Position numbers and translations under genes: made by a program. Shown piece after piece: positions 8,842 to 18,200 of a stretch of 64,000 nt of DNA. Position 1 is the first letter of the stretch, and each line of letters opens with the position of its first letter. The DNA lies in NCBI GenBank assembly GCA_903834925.1, contig CAILLA010000285.1, forward strand, positions 1 to 64,000, given 5' to 3'. The notes beneath the pieces were generated by a model that saw only the letters and a program-made list of their open reading frames with translations, was not told where the DNA came from and made no database searches. This stretch comes from an uncultured Schlesneria sp. GTDB taxonomy: Bacteria; Planctomycetota; Planctomycetia; Planctomycetales; Planctomycetaceae.

Positions 8842-10251
8842 ATGCGATTTACTTCTTCTCTGCTTGGGGTCTTTACCGCACTGATAGTATTTGCGTTTGC
8901 CGAACCGCTTCGTGCCGAGAAGCCAACGAAGGCTGAAATCGCGTCGATGGGAAAAGCGGCAACGGCGTATGTGGAAATCCCAAAACTCGGTTCGGGGACC
9001 GCGTTTTGTGTTCACTCCTCGGGTCTGTTCATTACCAATGAGCATGTCGTTCACGACGATCTCAAGGGTGAGATCACTCTTGTGCTCGAACCGGGGCTGA
9101 AAAAGCAACGAGTCTTAAAGGCTCGTGTGGTCCGGGTCGATGAGGCACGTGATCTGGCGCTGTTGCGCGTTGAGAACGCGGGGGAGCTTCCTGGTTTAAA
9201 ACTGGGGTCTGTGGACGGAATCTCTGAATTGATGGACGTCGTCGCCTTTGGATTCCCGCTCGGCCGTGCCCTTTCCCCGGACAAAAACGACTATCCCGCC
9301 ATCAGTGTCAATGCGGGGCGGGTCACTGCACTTCGTCACAAAGATGGCGAACTCCAACAAATTCAGATCGACGTCGCATTGACGTTTGGCAATTCCGGTG
9401 GCCCGGTCCTGGACGATCAAGGCAAGGTCGTCGGGGTCGTCGTTTCTGGAATTCGCGGCGCACAAGCCATCAATCAAGCCATTCCCGTCAGCCACCTGGA
9501 AACGTTTCTCAAGACGCCGGACATCCAAGTCACGTTCCCCGAATTGACGTCGAAAAATCTCGACCAGTCTCATGAGTTCAAGGCGCGGGTTGTTTCTCTT
9601 TTTCCGTCGCAAAAGGCAATGGATGTTCAACTGAATTTAAAAGTGGACAATCAGCCCGAGCGTCGCCAAAAGATGGAATTCAAAGACGGATACTTTCGAG
9701 TCTCAACCACGATCATCCAGCCGGGCCGAGAGGGGTTGCTCGACATCTCGGCTGAGTTCGAAGAGTCCAAAATCCGTGGTATCACGATTGATCGCGAGAT
9801 TCAGGTGGGCGCTCGAAAGATCAAGCTGAGTGACTGCCGACGAATTCAGCCGCAACCGAAGCCCGTGGTCGTATCACAAGACGGGAAAAAGTTGGAAGGG
9901 AACGTCGACGGCTTGGCGAAAGTCTCGATAAGGGTCGGCGGACAAAACCTGACGCTCGATCTCACTAGCGCGAATTCGATTGTCATTCAGGCCCACGATC
10001 CCGTGAAGTCGGTTCAATGCATCGTCATTGCCACTCAGGATGACAAAGTGATCGGACGAGCCGAAACCAACGCGGTGATTCAAGGGGCGGTCGCACCAGC
10101 GATTGAGGCCCCGGATGTGCCGGACGCAGAAGGTGGTCCAGGAGCACCTGTCGTTCCTGCGACGGTCGATATTCACCCTGCTCAGATCGCCGAGGGGAAG
10201 GTGACGAAGCAAAAACGGTGTCAGGAACCGAATACTGAAAATGGGGAGTAA
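8842..10251 (+). CDS. Secreted trypsin-like serine protease (S1C/DegP-type)
   Basis: The 469-residue protein has a signal peptide (residues 1-25, ending LRA) and a chymotrypsin-fold protease domain. The catalytic triad is visible: His68 in TNEHVV, Asp104 in EARDLALL and Ser185 in TFGNSGGPV. The flanking GFPLG and NQAIPV match HtrA/DegP-type proteases. No PDZ domain follows; instead there are about 250 residues of beta-rich sequence and a Pro/Ala-rich tail with no recognised domain. It probably works in the periplasm or at the cell surface, cutting damaged proteins or processing a specific partner; the substrate is unknown. Confidence 0.88.
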   Translation: MRFTSSLLGVFTALIVFAFAEPLRAEKPTKAEIASMGKAATAYVEIPKLGSGTAFCVHSSGLFITNEHVVHDDLKGEITLVLEPGLKKQRVLKARVVRVDEARDLALLRVENAGELPGLKLGSVDGISELMDVVAFGFPLGRALSPDKNDYPAISVNAGRVTALRHKDGELQQIQIDVALTFGNSGGPVLDDQGKVVGVVVSGIRGAQAINQAIPVSHLETFLKTPDIQVTFPELTSKNLDQSHEFKARVVSLFPSQKAMDVQLNLKVDNQPERRQKMEFKDGYFRVSTTIIQPGREGLLDISAEFEESKIRGITIDREIQVGARKIKLSDCRRIQPQPKPVVVSQDGKKLEGNVDGLAKVSIRVGGQNLTLDLTSANSIVIQAHDPVKSVQCIVIATQDDKVIGRAETNAVIQGAVAPAIEAPDVPDAEGGPGAPVVPATVDIHPAQIAEGKVTKQKRCQEPNTENGE

Positions 10252-10252
10252 C

Positions 10253-10322
10253 CTGCCGTAACAGGCGCTGATGGAAATAATTCGTTGGGGCTGGAAGCCT
10301 CCACTACAAAACCTGCAAACGC
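10253..10322. repeat. Dispersed palindromic repeat, family B (deleted copy)
   Basis: This segment shares CCTGCCGTA, GCTGATGGAAAT, AGCCTCCAC and ACAAAAC.TGCAAAC in the same order with 29443-29524. The first hairpin found in that copy is largely deleted here and the second is imperfect. It lies between two converging genes, the protease and the kinase, where it could also act in transcript ends. Confidence 0.7.
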
Positions 10323-10361
10323 GCGATACCTTTGTTTTTACCAGTTCTCTGTGATCATTTT

Positions 10362-13124
10362 TCATTGACGAATACGCTCAACAATCGACTTGATCGCGTT
10401 CTCGTTGCGGAGCCTTTCGAATGCAGAATCCGTCAGCAATCGTTCTTGATTCAAGACGTCGGCGAACTTTGTCATTTCATCAATTCGCAGTAGGAGTCTG
10501 ACGGCTGCTTCTTCGTGTACTTTGGGCGTGTTGCTGATTCTCAACGCCAGACAATGTCCCAGCGCGACATCCATGAGATGCCCGCTATTGGTCGGTTCAG
10601 CAAGTTCCGGTTCGGGACAGACAGCCAGGGTTTCGACGAACTCCTGGGCAGCTTGATCATCTAAACCAGAGCGGTGAAGGGCTGTGATGATCCTGACGCG
10701 ATGAAGCCCCCAAAACTCCTTGATACCTGAGGCCGAAGGGTAGTCTTCGAACATTTGTCGAAGCAATTCAACAGCTTCACGTCTGGCTGCAATTTCCGCT
10801 TCGATGTTATTGATATCGGTCAATGAATCCGCGATATTCCCGTACGACTGGGCGAGATCTGATCGGACGTTGAGAAGCCACGGAAATAGTTTGACGATCT
10901 GCGCTCGCAGATCTCTCGCTTGCTGATGCGAAACGAGAGCAGCCTGTGTCTGCTTCATTCCACGTAGGGTCAGCCCATAGCTGTTTAAGACTCTCGCGTG
11001 CAACCTGGTTGTTCTTAACCAATCGGAATCGAATCGACCGTTGGTCGGGATTGGTATGTGATTCTGGTTAAGCAGCCCGAGTCCCCGCTGGTAATGAGCG
11101 ACCGCTGTATCGAATCTGCCAAGCTTGTGATTGACGATCCCTGCCTGACTTTCAACCATTGCGCACTCGTAAAATGTCGTGCGATCAGAAGCGTTCATCC
11201 GGTTCGTCACAACCAAGGATCGCTCAATCGTCTCAGCGGCTTTTAATAAAAAGTCACGGCGCGATTCGACGTTCGTTGAACGCATCGCGCGGTCATAATC
11301 GATCGCGGCAATCAAAGAATGAATGCGCAACGACTCTAAGACGGCATCGAGACTTGCGTCATTGTTTTCCGTGAGTGTCGTCTCAGCCAATTCGGCTTTC
11401 GTCATTGCTGCGTCAGCGTTGCCGCGATTTCGTTCCAGTGTTGCTCCGATCCGATACGAGGCGGCTAATAGTAACCGAGCTTCCTTCATTCCATCGGGAA
11501 ACGCCAACAGCCGCCAGCAGACTTCCGTCGCCCGCTCGATTGCCATCTCGGAATCACGCGTGTCGCCGCTCAGTTTCAGCAGTGTTTGCTCACTAATCGA
11601 TTCGTCAATTGCTTGGGAAATATGATGAAGCTGTTTTACCACCTGAATCATCAGATCCCGATCATCGATGGCATTCGCAGCCCATTTGTCGTATTGCCTC
11701 CAGGCATTCTGAAGTAGATCGAGACGGAGTGCGGTCAGCTCGGGGCGACGCAACAAATCTTCGTTCTGCACCGCCTTGGTTTGGTATTCCAAGGAATCAA
11801 GTGCAACTTTGGTTGCGGTATTTCGAGCGATTTTCTGTTGATCTTCTTCGGCACGATGCTGGGCAATTCGAGACTGCTGCCAATTGAACAGAACAAGGGA
11901 GAGAACCAGTGTCATCATCGCCGCCGCAGCAATCTGAACGTGTCGTGCCGCCCAGCGAGATATGCGATCGATAAGGCGATATTTGTGTCGATGGGCTGCG
12001 ACGAGTTCGCCATGTTCCCAGCGTTCGATATCTTCACGGAATTCTGCTGCCGACGAGTAACGATCTACGGGCAATGAGGCGAGTCCGCGTTCGCAGATCG
12101 AGACTAATTCGCGGGGAATCGCTTTGTCATGAACTTGCCCTAACGTATCTGAAAAGTCGGTGAGGGGTGTCTTGCGAAAGACGCTCCAAAACCTTGTTCG
12201 TTTCGGTTGACTGGCACAGGTGCGAGGGGGATTTCCCGTCAAGATCATGTGCAGGATACCACTCAGGGCGAAAACATCTGTTCTCCCATCGAACCCTGCA
12301 GATCGTCCGTCTATTTGCTCAGGAGCCATAAATTCGGGTGTGCCCGCTACTGAAGTCAGATCCGGCACTGCTGCGAATTCACTTCGTGAGCCAACTGGCA
12401 TGACATCGGGCTTTGCACTGATCGGTTGTGCTAATCCCCAGTCGACAACGAATGTCGCTCCAGATGGTTCAACCATCACGTTGTCAGGCTTGAGATCAAG
12501 GTGTAGATACCCCGCTTGATGTGCGGCTTGGACGGTGTTGGACACGTCCTTAAGACAGGCCAGAAGTTTGAGCAAGGTGATTCGACGTTCGTCGCGATTC
12601 TGGTGACTCAACAGTGGCCGTTCTCTGTGAATGATTTCGGTGAGCGTCTGGCCAACAACAAGGCGCATTGAATAGAAACGACGTCCGTTGGAAAGCCGAC
12701 CCGCAGCATAAACGGGCGGGATACCAGGATGTTGCAGCCGAGCGGTCAACCGATATTCACGATAGAAGCGATCATGCTCACATTTCGTCCAAGAACTGAC
12801 GGACTTTGAAATCTTTACTGCCACAATGCGGCCAACTTTTCGGTCGAGCGCTTCGTAGACATCCCCCAGACCACCGCCGCCAATCCACCGCCGTCTCGTA
12901 AACCTGGCCTTACTCGAAAATCTTCGCGGTGTCCTTTGCACTTTCGCCGCCTGTTGATCGAATGCTGCGAACAACGACTGCTTGAAATCATCCAGATTTG
13001 GCGATCCAGCGACTTGAAGTGACGTGGGGTCGCTTGGTCTTGTTTGAGCCATTTTTGCAGTATCGAATGCTGATGGGGCATCCACAGAGGCGTTTTCGTC
13101 TGCGAGATTTCGATCAGCGTTCAT
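10362..13124 (-). CDS. Membrane-anchored serine/threonine protein kinase with TPR-like sensor region
   Basis: This 920-residue Hanks-type kinase has a glycine loop GGGGLGDV (82-89), the ATP-binding Lys104 in VAVK, catalytic Asp210 in HLDLKPDN, DWG (228-230) in place of DFG, and APE in FMAPEQ. A transmembrane helix lies at about 394-414, so the kinase is cytoplasmic. The rest is a helical TPR-like region, predicted to be outside the membrane, with RFDTAVAHYQRGLGLL-type repeats. Its ATG overlaps the stop of the upstream ECF sigma gene in ATGA, indicating translational coupling. Such ECF-kinase pairs are common in planctomycetes, where the kinase is thought to control the sigma factor by phosphorylation; that is family-based inference here. 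Confidence 0.93.
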   Translation of the reverse strand: MNADRNLADENASVDAPSAFDTAKMAQTRPSDPTSLQVAGSPNLDDFKQSLFAAFDQQAAKVQRTPRRFSSKARFTRRRWIGGGGLGDVYEALDRKVGRIVAVKISKSVSSWTKCEHDRFYREYRLTARLQHPGIPPVYAAGRLSNGRRFYSMRLVVGQTLTEIIHRERPLLSHQNRDERRITLLKLLACLKDVSNTVQAAHQAGYLHLDLKPDNVMVEPSGATFVVDWGLAQPISAKPDVMPVGSRSEFAAVPDLTSVAGTPEFMAPEQIDGRSAGFDGRTDVFALSGILHMILTGNPPRTCASQPKRTRFWSVFRKTPLTDFSDTLGQVHDKAIPRELVSICERGLASLPVDRYSSAAEFREDIERWEHGELVAAHRHKYRLIDRISRWAARHVQIAAAAMMTLVLSLVLFNWQQSRIAQHRAEEDQQKIARNTATKVALDSLEYQTKAVQNEDLLRRPELTALRLDLLQNAWRQYDKWAANAIDDRDLMIQVVKQLHHISQAIDESISEQTLLKLSGDTRDSEMAIERATEVCWRLLAFPDGMKEARLLLAASYRIGATLERNRGNADAAMTKAELAETTLTENNDASLDAVLESLRIHSLIAAIDYDRAMRSTNVESRRDFLLKAAETIERSLVVTNRMNASDRTTFYECAMVESQAGIVNHKLGRFDTAVAHYQRGLGLLNQNHIPIPTNGRFDSDWLRTTRLHARVLNSYGLTLRGMKQTQAALVSHQQARDLRAQIVKLFPWLLNVRSDLAQSYGNIADSLTDINNIEAEIAARREAVELLRQMFEDYPSASGIKEFWGLHRVRIITALHRSGLDDQAAQEFVETLAVCPEPELAEPTNSGHLMDVALGHCLALRISNTPKVHEEAAVRLLLRIDEMTKFADVLNQERLLTDSAFERLRNENAIKSIVERIRQ

Positions 13125-13792
13125 GGTCTCTCCAACAGCAACTCTTGCGGCTCGAAGCCGCCTCGTTCAGCGATCCCTTCAATCTCCGTGAGGATCGACT
13201 CACGAATCCGCGAGATGATTTTCCGCTCGTTGTCCGTCCGAGCATTGGCTTTGCCGATGTCGTTGGTGTCATCGCTTGCGTCGACATCAGAAGACATTCC
13301 CTTTGATTTTTTCCATGACTCGTAGACCTGCCAATGAAGGGCGGTCGTGACAACTTTGACGCGAGACTCAGCCGCGTTCAAAACCTCGACACGCCAAAAA
13401 CCACTCACGAGATCGGCACAAGCGGGTTCGAGTACTGCATCGTTCAGTTCGACCTCCCTCGAGCGGGACATCCGTCGTTTGGCGACCGAAATCGCGTTTT
13501 TTGCCAACTGACCCACACACTGACCAAAACGCGTCCCCTCAGGATGTCGCCATCCTTTTGACATGATGTCTTTATGTAATTCGATCAACACGTTCTGCGC
13601 GACGTCTTCCGCATCACTATGCCGGTGAGTCGGAAGTGAATTCCGAATTTGATTCAGTATCATCGGAAGTCGAGCTTCAACGAACCTTTTGAACGCAAAC
13701 GAAAGTCGTGCGGGGTCCCCCGAATAGATGTCTCCGAGAAATGTGTCAGAAGTGACCCACGCATCTCGTTGACGTGGAGCTTTTGCATCCAT
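13121..13792 (-). CDS. ECF-type RNA polymerase sigma factor paired with the kinase
   Basis: The protein (223 residues from the ATG at 13792) has sigma region 2 features: LPMILNQIRNSLP, then HSDAEDVAQNVLIELHKDI and GQLAKNAISVAKRRM. Region 4 runs through LHWQVYESWKK to NERKIISRIRESIL. It matches the planctomycete ECF class coded beside Ser/Thr kinases. I prefer the ATG at 13790-13792; an in-frame GTG at 13906 would add 38 residues lacking family character. The gene ends inside the kinase start (ATGA overlap). It faces two secreted-protein genes across a gap containing a strong inverted repeat, and those genes are plausible but unproven targets. Confidence 0.85.
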   Translation of the reverse strand: MDAKAPRQRDAWVTSDTFLGDIYSGDPARLSFAFKRFVEARLPMILNQIRNSLPTHRHSDAEDVAQNVLIELHKDIMSKGWRHPEGTRFGQCVGQLAKNAISVAKRRMSRSREVELNDAVLEPACADLVSGFWRVEVLNAAESRVKVVTTALHWQVYESWKKSKGMSSDVDASDDTNDIGKANARTDNERKIISRIRESILTEIEGIAERGGFEPQELLLERP

Positions 13793-14133
13793 TTGCAAAG
13801 TTCCGAAGCTGTTGACAAGATTTTGCCGCAAAACGCGTCGTGGCGGCACGGTTTTGTCACCATATCGGAACCTGAGAACTGAAACAACGTTCAACCCAAC
13901 CCTCACAACCTGCTCTTGTCGTTTCCCTCCTGATTTCCCACCAAAAAGATCTCTGCAGGCGGAGTGATGTTCGTGACAAAAAATTCTTTCTGCAGAAATT
14001 TTGTCACGATTTGGTTTTGATCAACAGAGAGATTCCTGAACCCGAAGCGTCACTCTTATGAGGTTGTCACCGTTGAAGATTTCGACGGGGTCTCGCATGC
14101 AGAACAGGCGCTCGACGGCGAGGAGTTCTCGAA
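13793..14133. other. Divergent intergenic region between sigma factor and secreted-protein genes
   Basis: This 341-base gap holds the promoters of the leftward sigma-kinase operon and of the rightward PPC-domain gene. Its one clear structure is the inverted repeat at 13971-14009, annotated separately. Short open frames here look like chance. Confidence 0.5.
13971..14009. promoter_or_regulatory. Inverted repeat TCGTGACAAAA / TTTTGTCACGA
   Basis: Two perfect 11-base arms (13971-13981 and 13999-14009) flank a 17-base spacer that also contains CTGCAG. The position between divergent operons suggests an operator or regulatory hairpin. It lacks the arrangement expected of a terminator, since no gene ends here. 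Confidence 0.55.
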
Positions 14134-14910
14134 ATGGGCCAGAATTTTATGGGATCGCAGAGATCGTTATTCCCAATATCAGGTTTATGTCAAGTTGCGA
14201 TTTGGATCGCAGCGGTAATGACGCATACCCAGATGGCGACGGCAGGTGGCGGAAGTCTTGGAACGTTTGCCCCAACGGCCACGGGATACAGTGTGACGAA
14301 ATATGGTTCGATTTCGTCGAGCCAGGATACCTGGACGTTTACGGTAAAAGGGAAAGCAACCGGTACGATCACTCTTTCAACGCTCACCGCCGACCTTGAT
14401 CTGAAGCTGAGCAACAATCAAATCTCTCAACACAGCGGTACGGCGGCAGAATCGATTTCGTTTACGCTCGATCCAGGAACGTATTCCATTACCGTCTATC
14501 CGTTCAAAGCAGCCCGGTCGGGATACAGTTTGCGACTCAATTTCACCGTCGAACAACCATGCGTGTCGGACGTCGACATCAATGGAGGAACGAATCCAAA
14601 AGGGTTCTTCACAAAAACGATCGGAACCTGTCCAACAGGTACATCGCATTGGGTCATGTTTGACATCACAGCCAGAAGTAAGGTCCCGGTGCGGCTTTCC
14701 GGAATGACCATCGATCTTGATATGGAAATTCGAAAGGGCACAAAAACCGGTCAGGTTGTTGCAAGCAGTACCAAACGCGGCACAGCCACGGAGGATATCG
14801 TGACGACACTCGACGCAGGACGTTACTACCTGCACATTTATCGCGTTGGCAGTTCCGGTTCCACATCCTACCGAAACGAAATTCAGACAGGCGGAACCAT
14901 TCGCTGGTAG
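14134..14910 (+). CDS. Secreted protein with two pre-peptidase C-terminal (PPC)-like domains
   Basis: The 258-residue protein starts with a hydrophobic signal-like segment (about residues 10-38). Two similar beta domains follow. The first has DLDLKLSN, then ISFTLDPGTYSITVYPF and SGYSLRLNF; the second has DLDMEIRKG, then DIVTTLDAGRYYLHIYRV. This 'D.DL...; L.PGTY...V' pattern is typical of PPC domains, beta-sandwiches found on secreted proteases and surface proteins. No catalytic domain is attached, so it may be a binding or accessory protein. ATG 14134 is preceded by GAGGAG. A hairpin/terminator follows at 14947-14993. Confidence 0.75.
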   Translation: MGQNFMGSQRSLFPISGLCQVAIWIAAVMTHTQMATAGGGSLGTFAPTATGYSVTKYGSISSSQDTWTFTVKGKATGTITLSTLTADLDLKLSNNQISQHSGTAAESISFTLDPGTYSITVYPFKAARSGYSLRLNFTVEQPCVSDVDINGGTNPKGFFTKTIGTCPTGTSHWVMFDITARSKVPVRLSGMTIDLDMEIRKGTKTGQVVASSTKRGTATEDIVTTLDAGRYYLHIYRVGSSGSTSYRNEIQTGGTIRW

Positions 14911-14946
14911 CCGGGACCGGTCGTCTGAACGAATTCCTTTGGGAGT

Positions 14947-14993
14947 GCTCCGGCTTGACGGAGCTTTGGAATTGTTGCGTAGCAACTTTTTTT
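14947..14993 (+). terminator. Double hairpin with T-run after the PPC gene
   Basis: GCTCCG-gcttga-CGGAGC (14947-14964) is followed by GTTGC-gta-GCAAC (14974-14986) and seven Ts (14987-14993). The second hairpin with its T-run has the form of an intrinsic terminator, 36 bases after the stop codon of the PPC-domain gene. Confidence 0.65.
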
Positions 14994-15013
14994 CGATCAA
15001 GTCAAAAGTAAAG

Positions 15014-15060
15014 GGAACTGCCCAAAAGTTCCAAAGCGGGTTCAATCCCCGCATTTCCCG
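15014..15060 (+). other. tRNA 3'-half-like sequence
   Basis: GGAACT-gcccaaa-AGTTCC (15014-15032) has a seven-base loop like an anticodon arm. It is followed after three to four bases by GCGGG-TTCAATC-CCCGC (15036-15052), which is a canonical T-arm with the T54-T55-C56-R57-A58 loop pattern. The next bases, ATTTCCCG, would be the acceptor 3' strand, but the matching 5' strand (GGGAAAT) and a D-arm are not present upstream, position 33 is C rather than T, and no CCA follows. It may be a tRNA relic or chance. Confidence 0.3.
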
Positions 15061-15218
15061 ATTCTACGCCCAATTTAGATGATTCCGTTCACCAATTTTT
15101 CACAATTAAATTGCATATCATCGATTGTTATTGAGCATTTGCTCACGCATGATGCCGCGAATCTGCTGTCTTGCAACAAGATCCCTAAACATTGCCATCC
15201 TTCAGAAGGGCCATTCTG

Positions 15219-18200
15219 ATGTTAAGACATTCTTGGATTCGAAATCTGTATCGGGTTTTGTCCGAACAGTCTAAAACCAAGCCTCGGCGACGTCGATCCC
15301 GCCAGTCGATTGAAGCGTTGGAATCAAGGCTTTTGCTGACGACTCCGACCGTCACTTCGCTCAATCTGATCGGAGCGGCGACGACGAATGCGAGTGCCAC
15401 AAGTTGGACGGCAACGTTCAGCGAATCGGTTCAGGGTGTTGATCCAACCGACTTTGCGCTGGTTGCCACCGGCTCGGTCGGTTCGACACTCACCCAGGTA
15501 ACGGGGACCGGTTCGGTCTATACGGTTACTGTCAGCGGTCTGACCGGGAACGGTACACTGGGCCTCAACCTGATCGACAACGATTCGATCAAGAACCTCA
15601 CCAACGTTCCGTTGGGTGGCGTCGGATCGGGCAATGCGAATTTCACGGGTCAGGTTGAGACGCTGGATCATGTCTTTCCTTTCGTGCAATCCATCAATCG
15701 CACGACCCCAGCAAGTGCCACGACCAGCGCCAACACCGTTAGTTACTCGGCAACGTTCAGTGAACCCATGACGGGAGTCGATCCGACCGATTTCACACTC
15801 GCGACAACGGGGACAATCGCAACATCGCTGATCCAGGTGACACCTGTCAGCAGTTCGGTTTACACAGTGACAATCAGTGGAGTGACTGGTAATGGAACAC
15901 TGGGATTAAATCTGGTCGACGACGGCAGCATCCATGATCTGGCAGGAAACCCCCTCACCACTCAAAACGCTGCCCCAAGCTTTGCGAATCAAGCTACCTT
16001 CGCCACAGGAACGTATCCAAGTTCCGTAACGACGGGAGATTTGAACGGTGACGGCATGCCAGACCTCGCCATTACGAACCCGCGGAGTAGCACGGTCAGC
16101 GTGTTGTTAGGGAACGGCAATGGGACGTTTAAGTCACAACAGACCTTTACTACAGGGGGCGGGGGGCCCAACTCAGTGAAGGTAGCCGATTTAAACGGCG
16201 ACGGAAAGAGCGACCTTGCCTTCGCTTGCTACGGTGACTGTGTTAGCGTTTTGTTAGGAAACGGAAACGGCACTTTTCAATCCCCAAAAACCTTCAGCAC
16301 TGGATCAAGTCCGTCTTCGATAACAGTCGGGGACATGAATGGGGACGGTAGACCTGACCTAGCCGTTGCAAACAGCGGCAACTCGAATATTCCAAGTACT
16401 ACAATCAGCGTGCTGCTGGGCAACGGGGACGGTACGTTTCAACCTCAGCAGGCGCTATTCTCTGGAAAAACTCCGTCATCGATAGTTATCGGAGATATAA
16501 ATAATGACGGCAAGCCCGACCTCGCAGTCACGAATCTCGGCAACAATACCGTGAGTATTATGTTGGGTAACGGGAATGGTACGTTCAATTTTGTTTTACA
16601 AAGCGTCACTACGGCTTCCGGCCCTATTTCCGTCACGCTGGGTGATCTAAACGCAGATGGCATACCTGACCTTGCAGTAGGGAATAACGGTAGCAGTACG
16701 GTGAGTGTGTTATTAGGTAATGGGAACGGGACTTTTCAAGCCCAGCAAACATTTGCCACGGGAAACTTTGCGCGATCGTTAACGATGGGAGACATGAATG
16801 GTGACGGCAAGCCCGACCTCGCCGTCGCGTGGGGTTATGGAATCGCAACAGTAAGCGTGTTTTTGGGAAACTTGAACGGCACATTTCAACCACAGACATC
16901 TTTCGCCGCGGGATCAGGAACATACTCTGTAACGTACAGTGATTTTAACATGGACGGTAAGACGGATCTTGTCGTCGCAAACTATAGTAGCAATACAGTG
17001 AGCATATTGTTGGGGAACGCGAACGGCAATTTCACGGATCAGGTTTACACCTTCGATCATGTCTCGCCTTTCGTGCAATCAATTAATCGCACCACACCTG
17101 TCGTCGCCACAACGAACGCGACAAGCGTTACGTACACAGTGACCTTTAGCGAAGCCGTGACCGGAGTCGATCTCACGGATTTCGCGATAGCGAAGATGGG
17201 AACGGTCGGTGGCACGTTGACTCAGGTTTCGGGGAGCGGTTCGGTTTACACCGTCTCCGTCAACGGAATTACCGGAGTTGGATCGCTGGGGCTGAATCTG
17301 GTTGACGACGGCAGCATCCACGATCTGACGGGAATCGGCCTCGCAACCCAGAACGCCGCAGCCAGCTTCTCGAATCAAGCGACATTCGGCACCGGGTCGG
17401 CCCCCAATTCCGTGACACTGGGGGATGTGAATGGGGACGGAAAGACCGACCTCGCCGTCGCAAACAGAGGTGGTAACTCCGTCAGCGTCTTATTGGGGAA
17501 TGGGAACGGCACGTTCGCCAGTCAACAAACCTTCGCCACGGGAATCGGTCCCGTTGCTGTCGCGATGTGGGATTTGAACGGGGACGGCAAGCTCGATCTC
17601 GCCGTTGCCAACAGAGATAACAATAGCGTCAGCGTTCTTTTGGGAAATGGAAATGGGACGTTTGGCACCCAACAGGCATTCACTGCCGGATACGGCCCGC
17701 GATCGATCACGGTTGGTGATTTGAACGGGGACGGCAAGCCAGACCTTGCTATTGTGAATTACGGCAGTGATTCAGTGAGCGTCTTACTCGGCAACGGCAA
17801 CGGGACGTTTACTGCCCAGCAGACTTTCGGTGTCGGCTCATCTCCACGATCGATCGCACTCGGCGATTTGAACGGGGATGGCAAACCTGACCTTGCAGTC
17901 GCGAACTATACTAGCGATACCGTGAGCGTTTTACTTGGAAACGGGAACGGTACGTTTGGGACGCAACAAACCTTCGCCACAGGACGTTTTCCGTTTTCGA
18001 TCACGCTCGGGGATCTCAATGCAGACGGTCGCCCTGACCTTGCCATCGCGAACAGGTTAAGCAATACGGTCAGCGTTTTGTTAGGGAATGGGAACGGCAC
18101 GTTTGCGGTTCAAAAGACGTTTGCGACGGGAGCCAGCCCGTTTTCAGTGACGCTTGCTGATTTCAACGGGGACGGCAAGCCTGACCTTGCCCTGGCAAAC

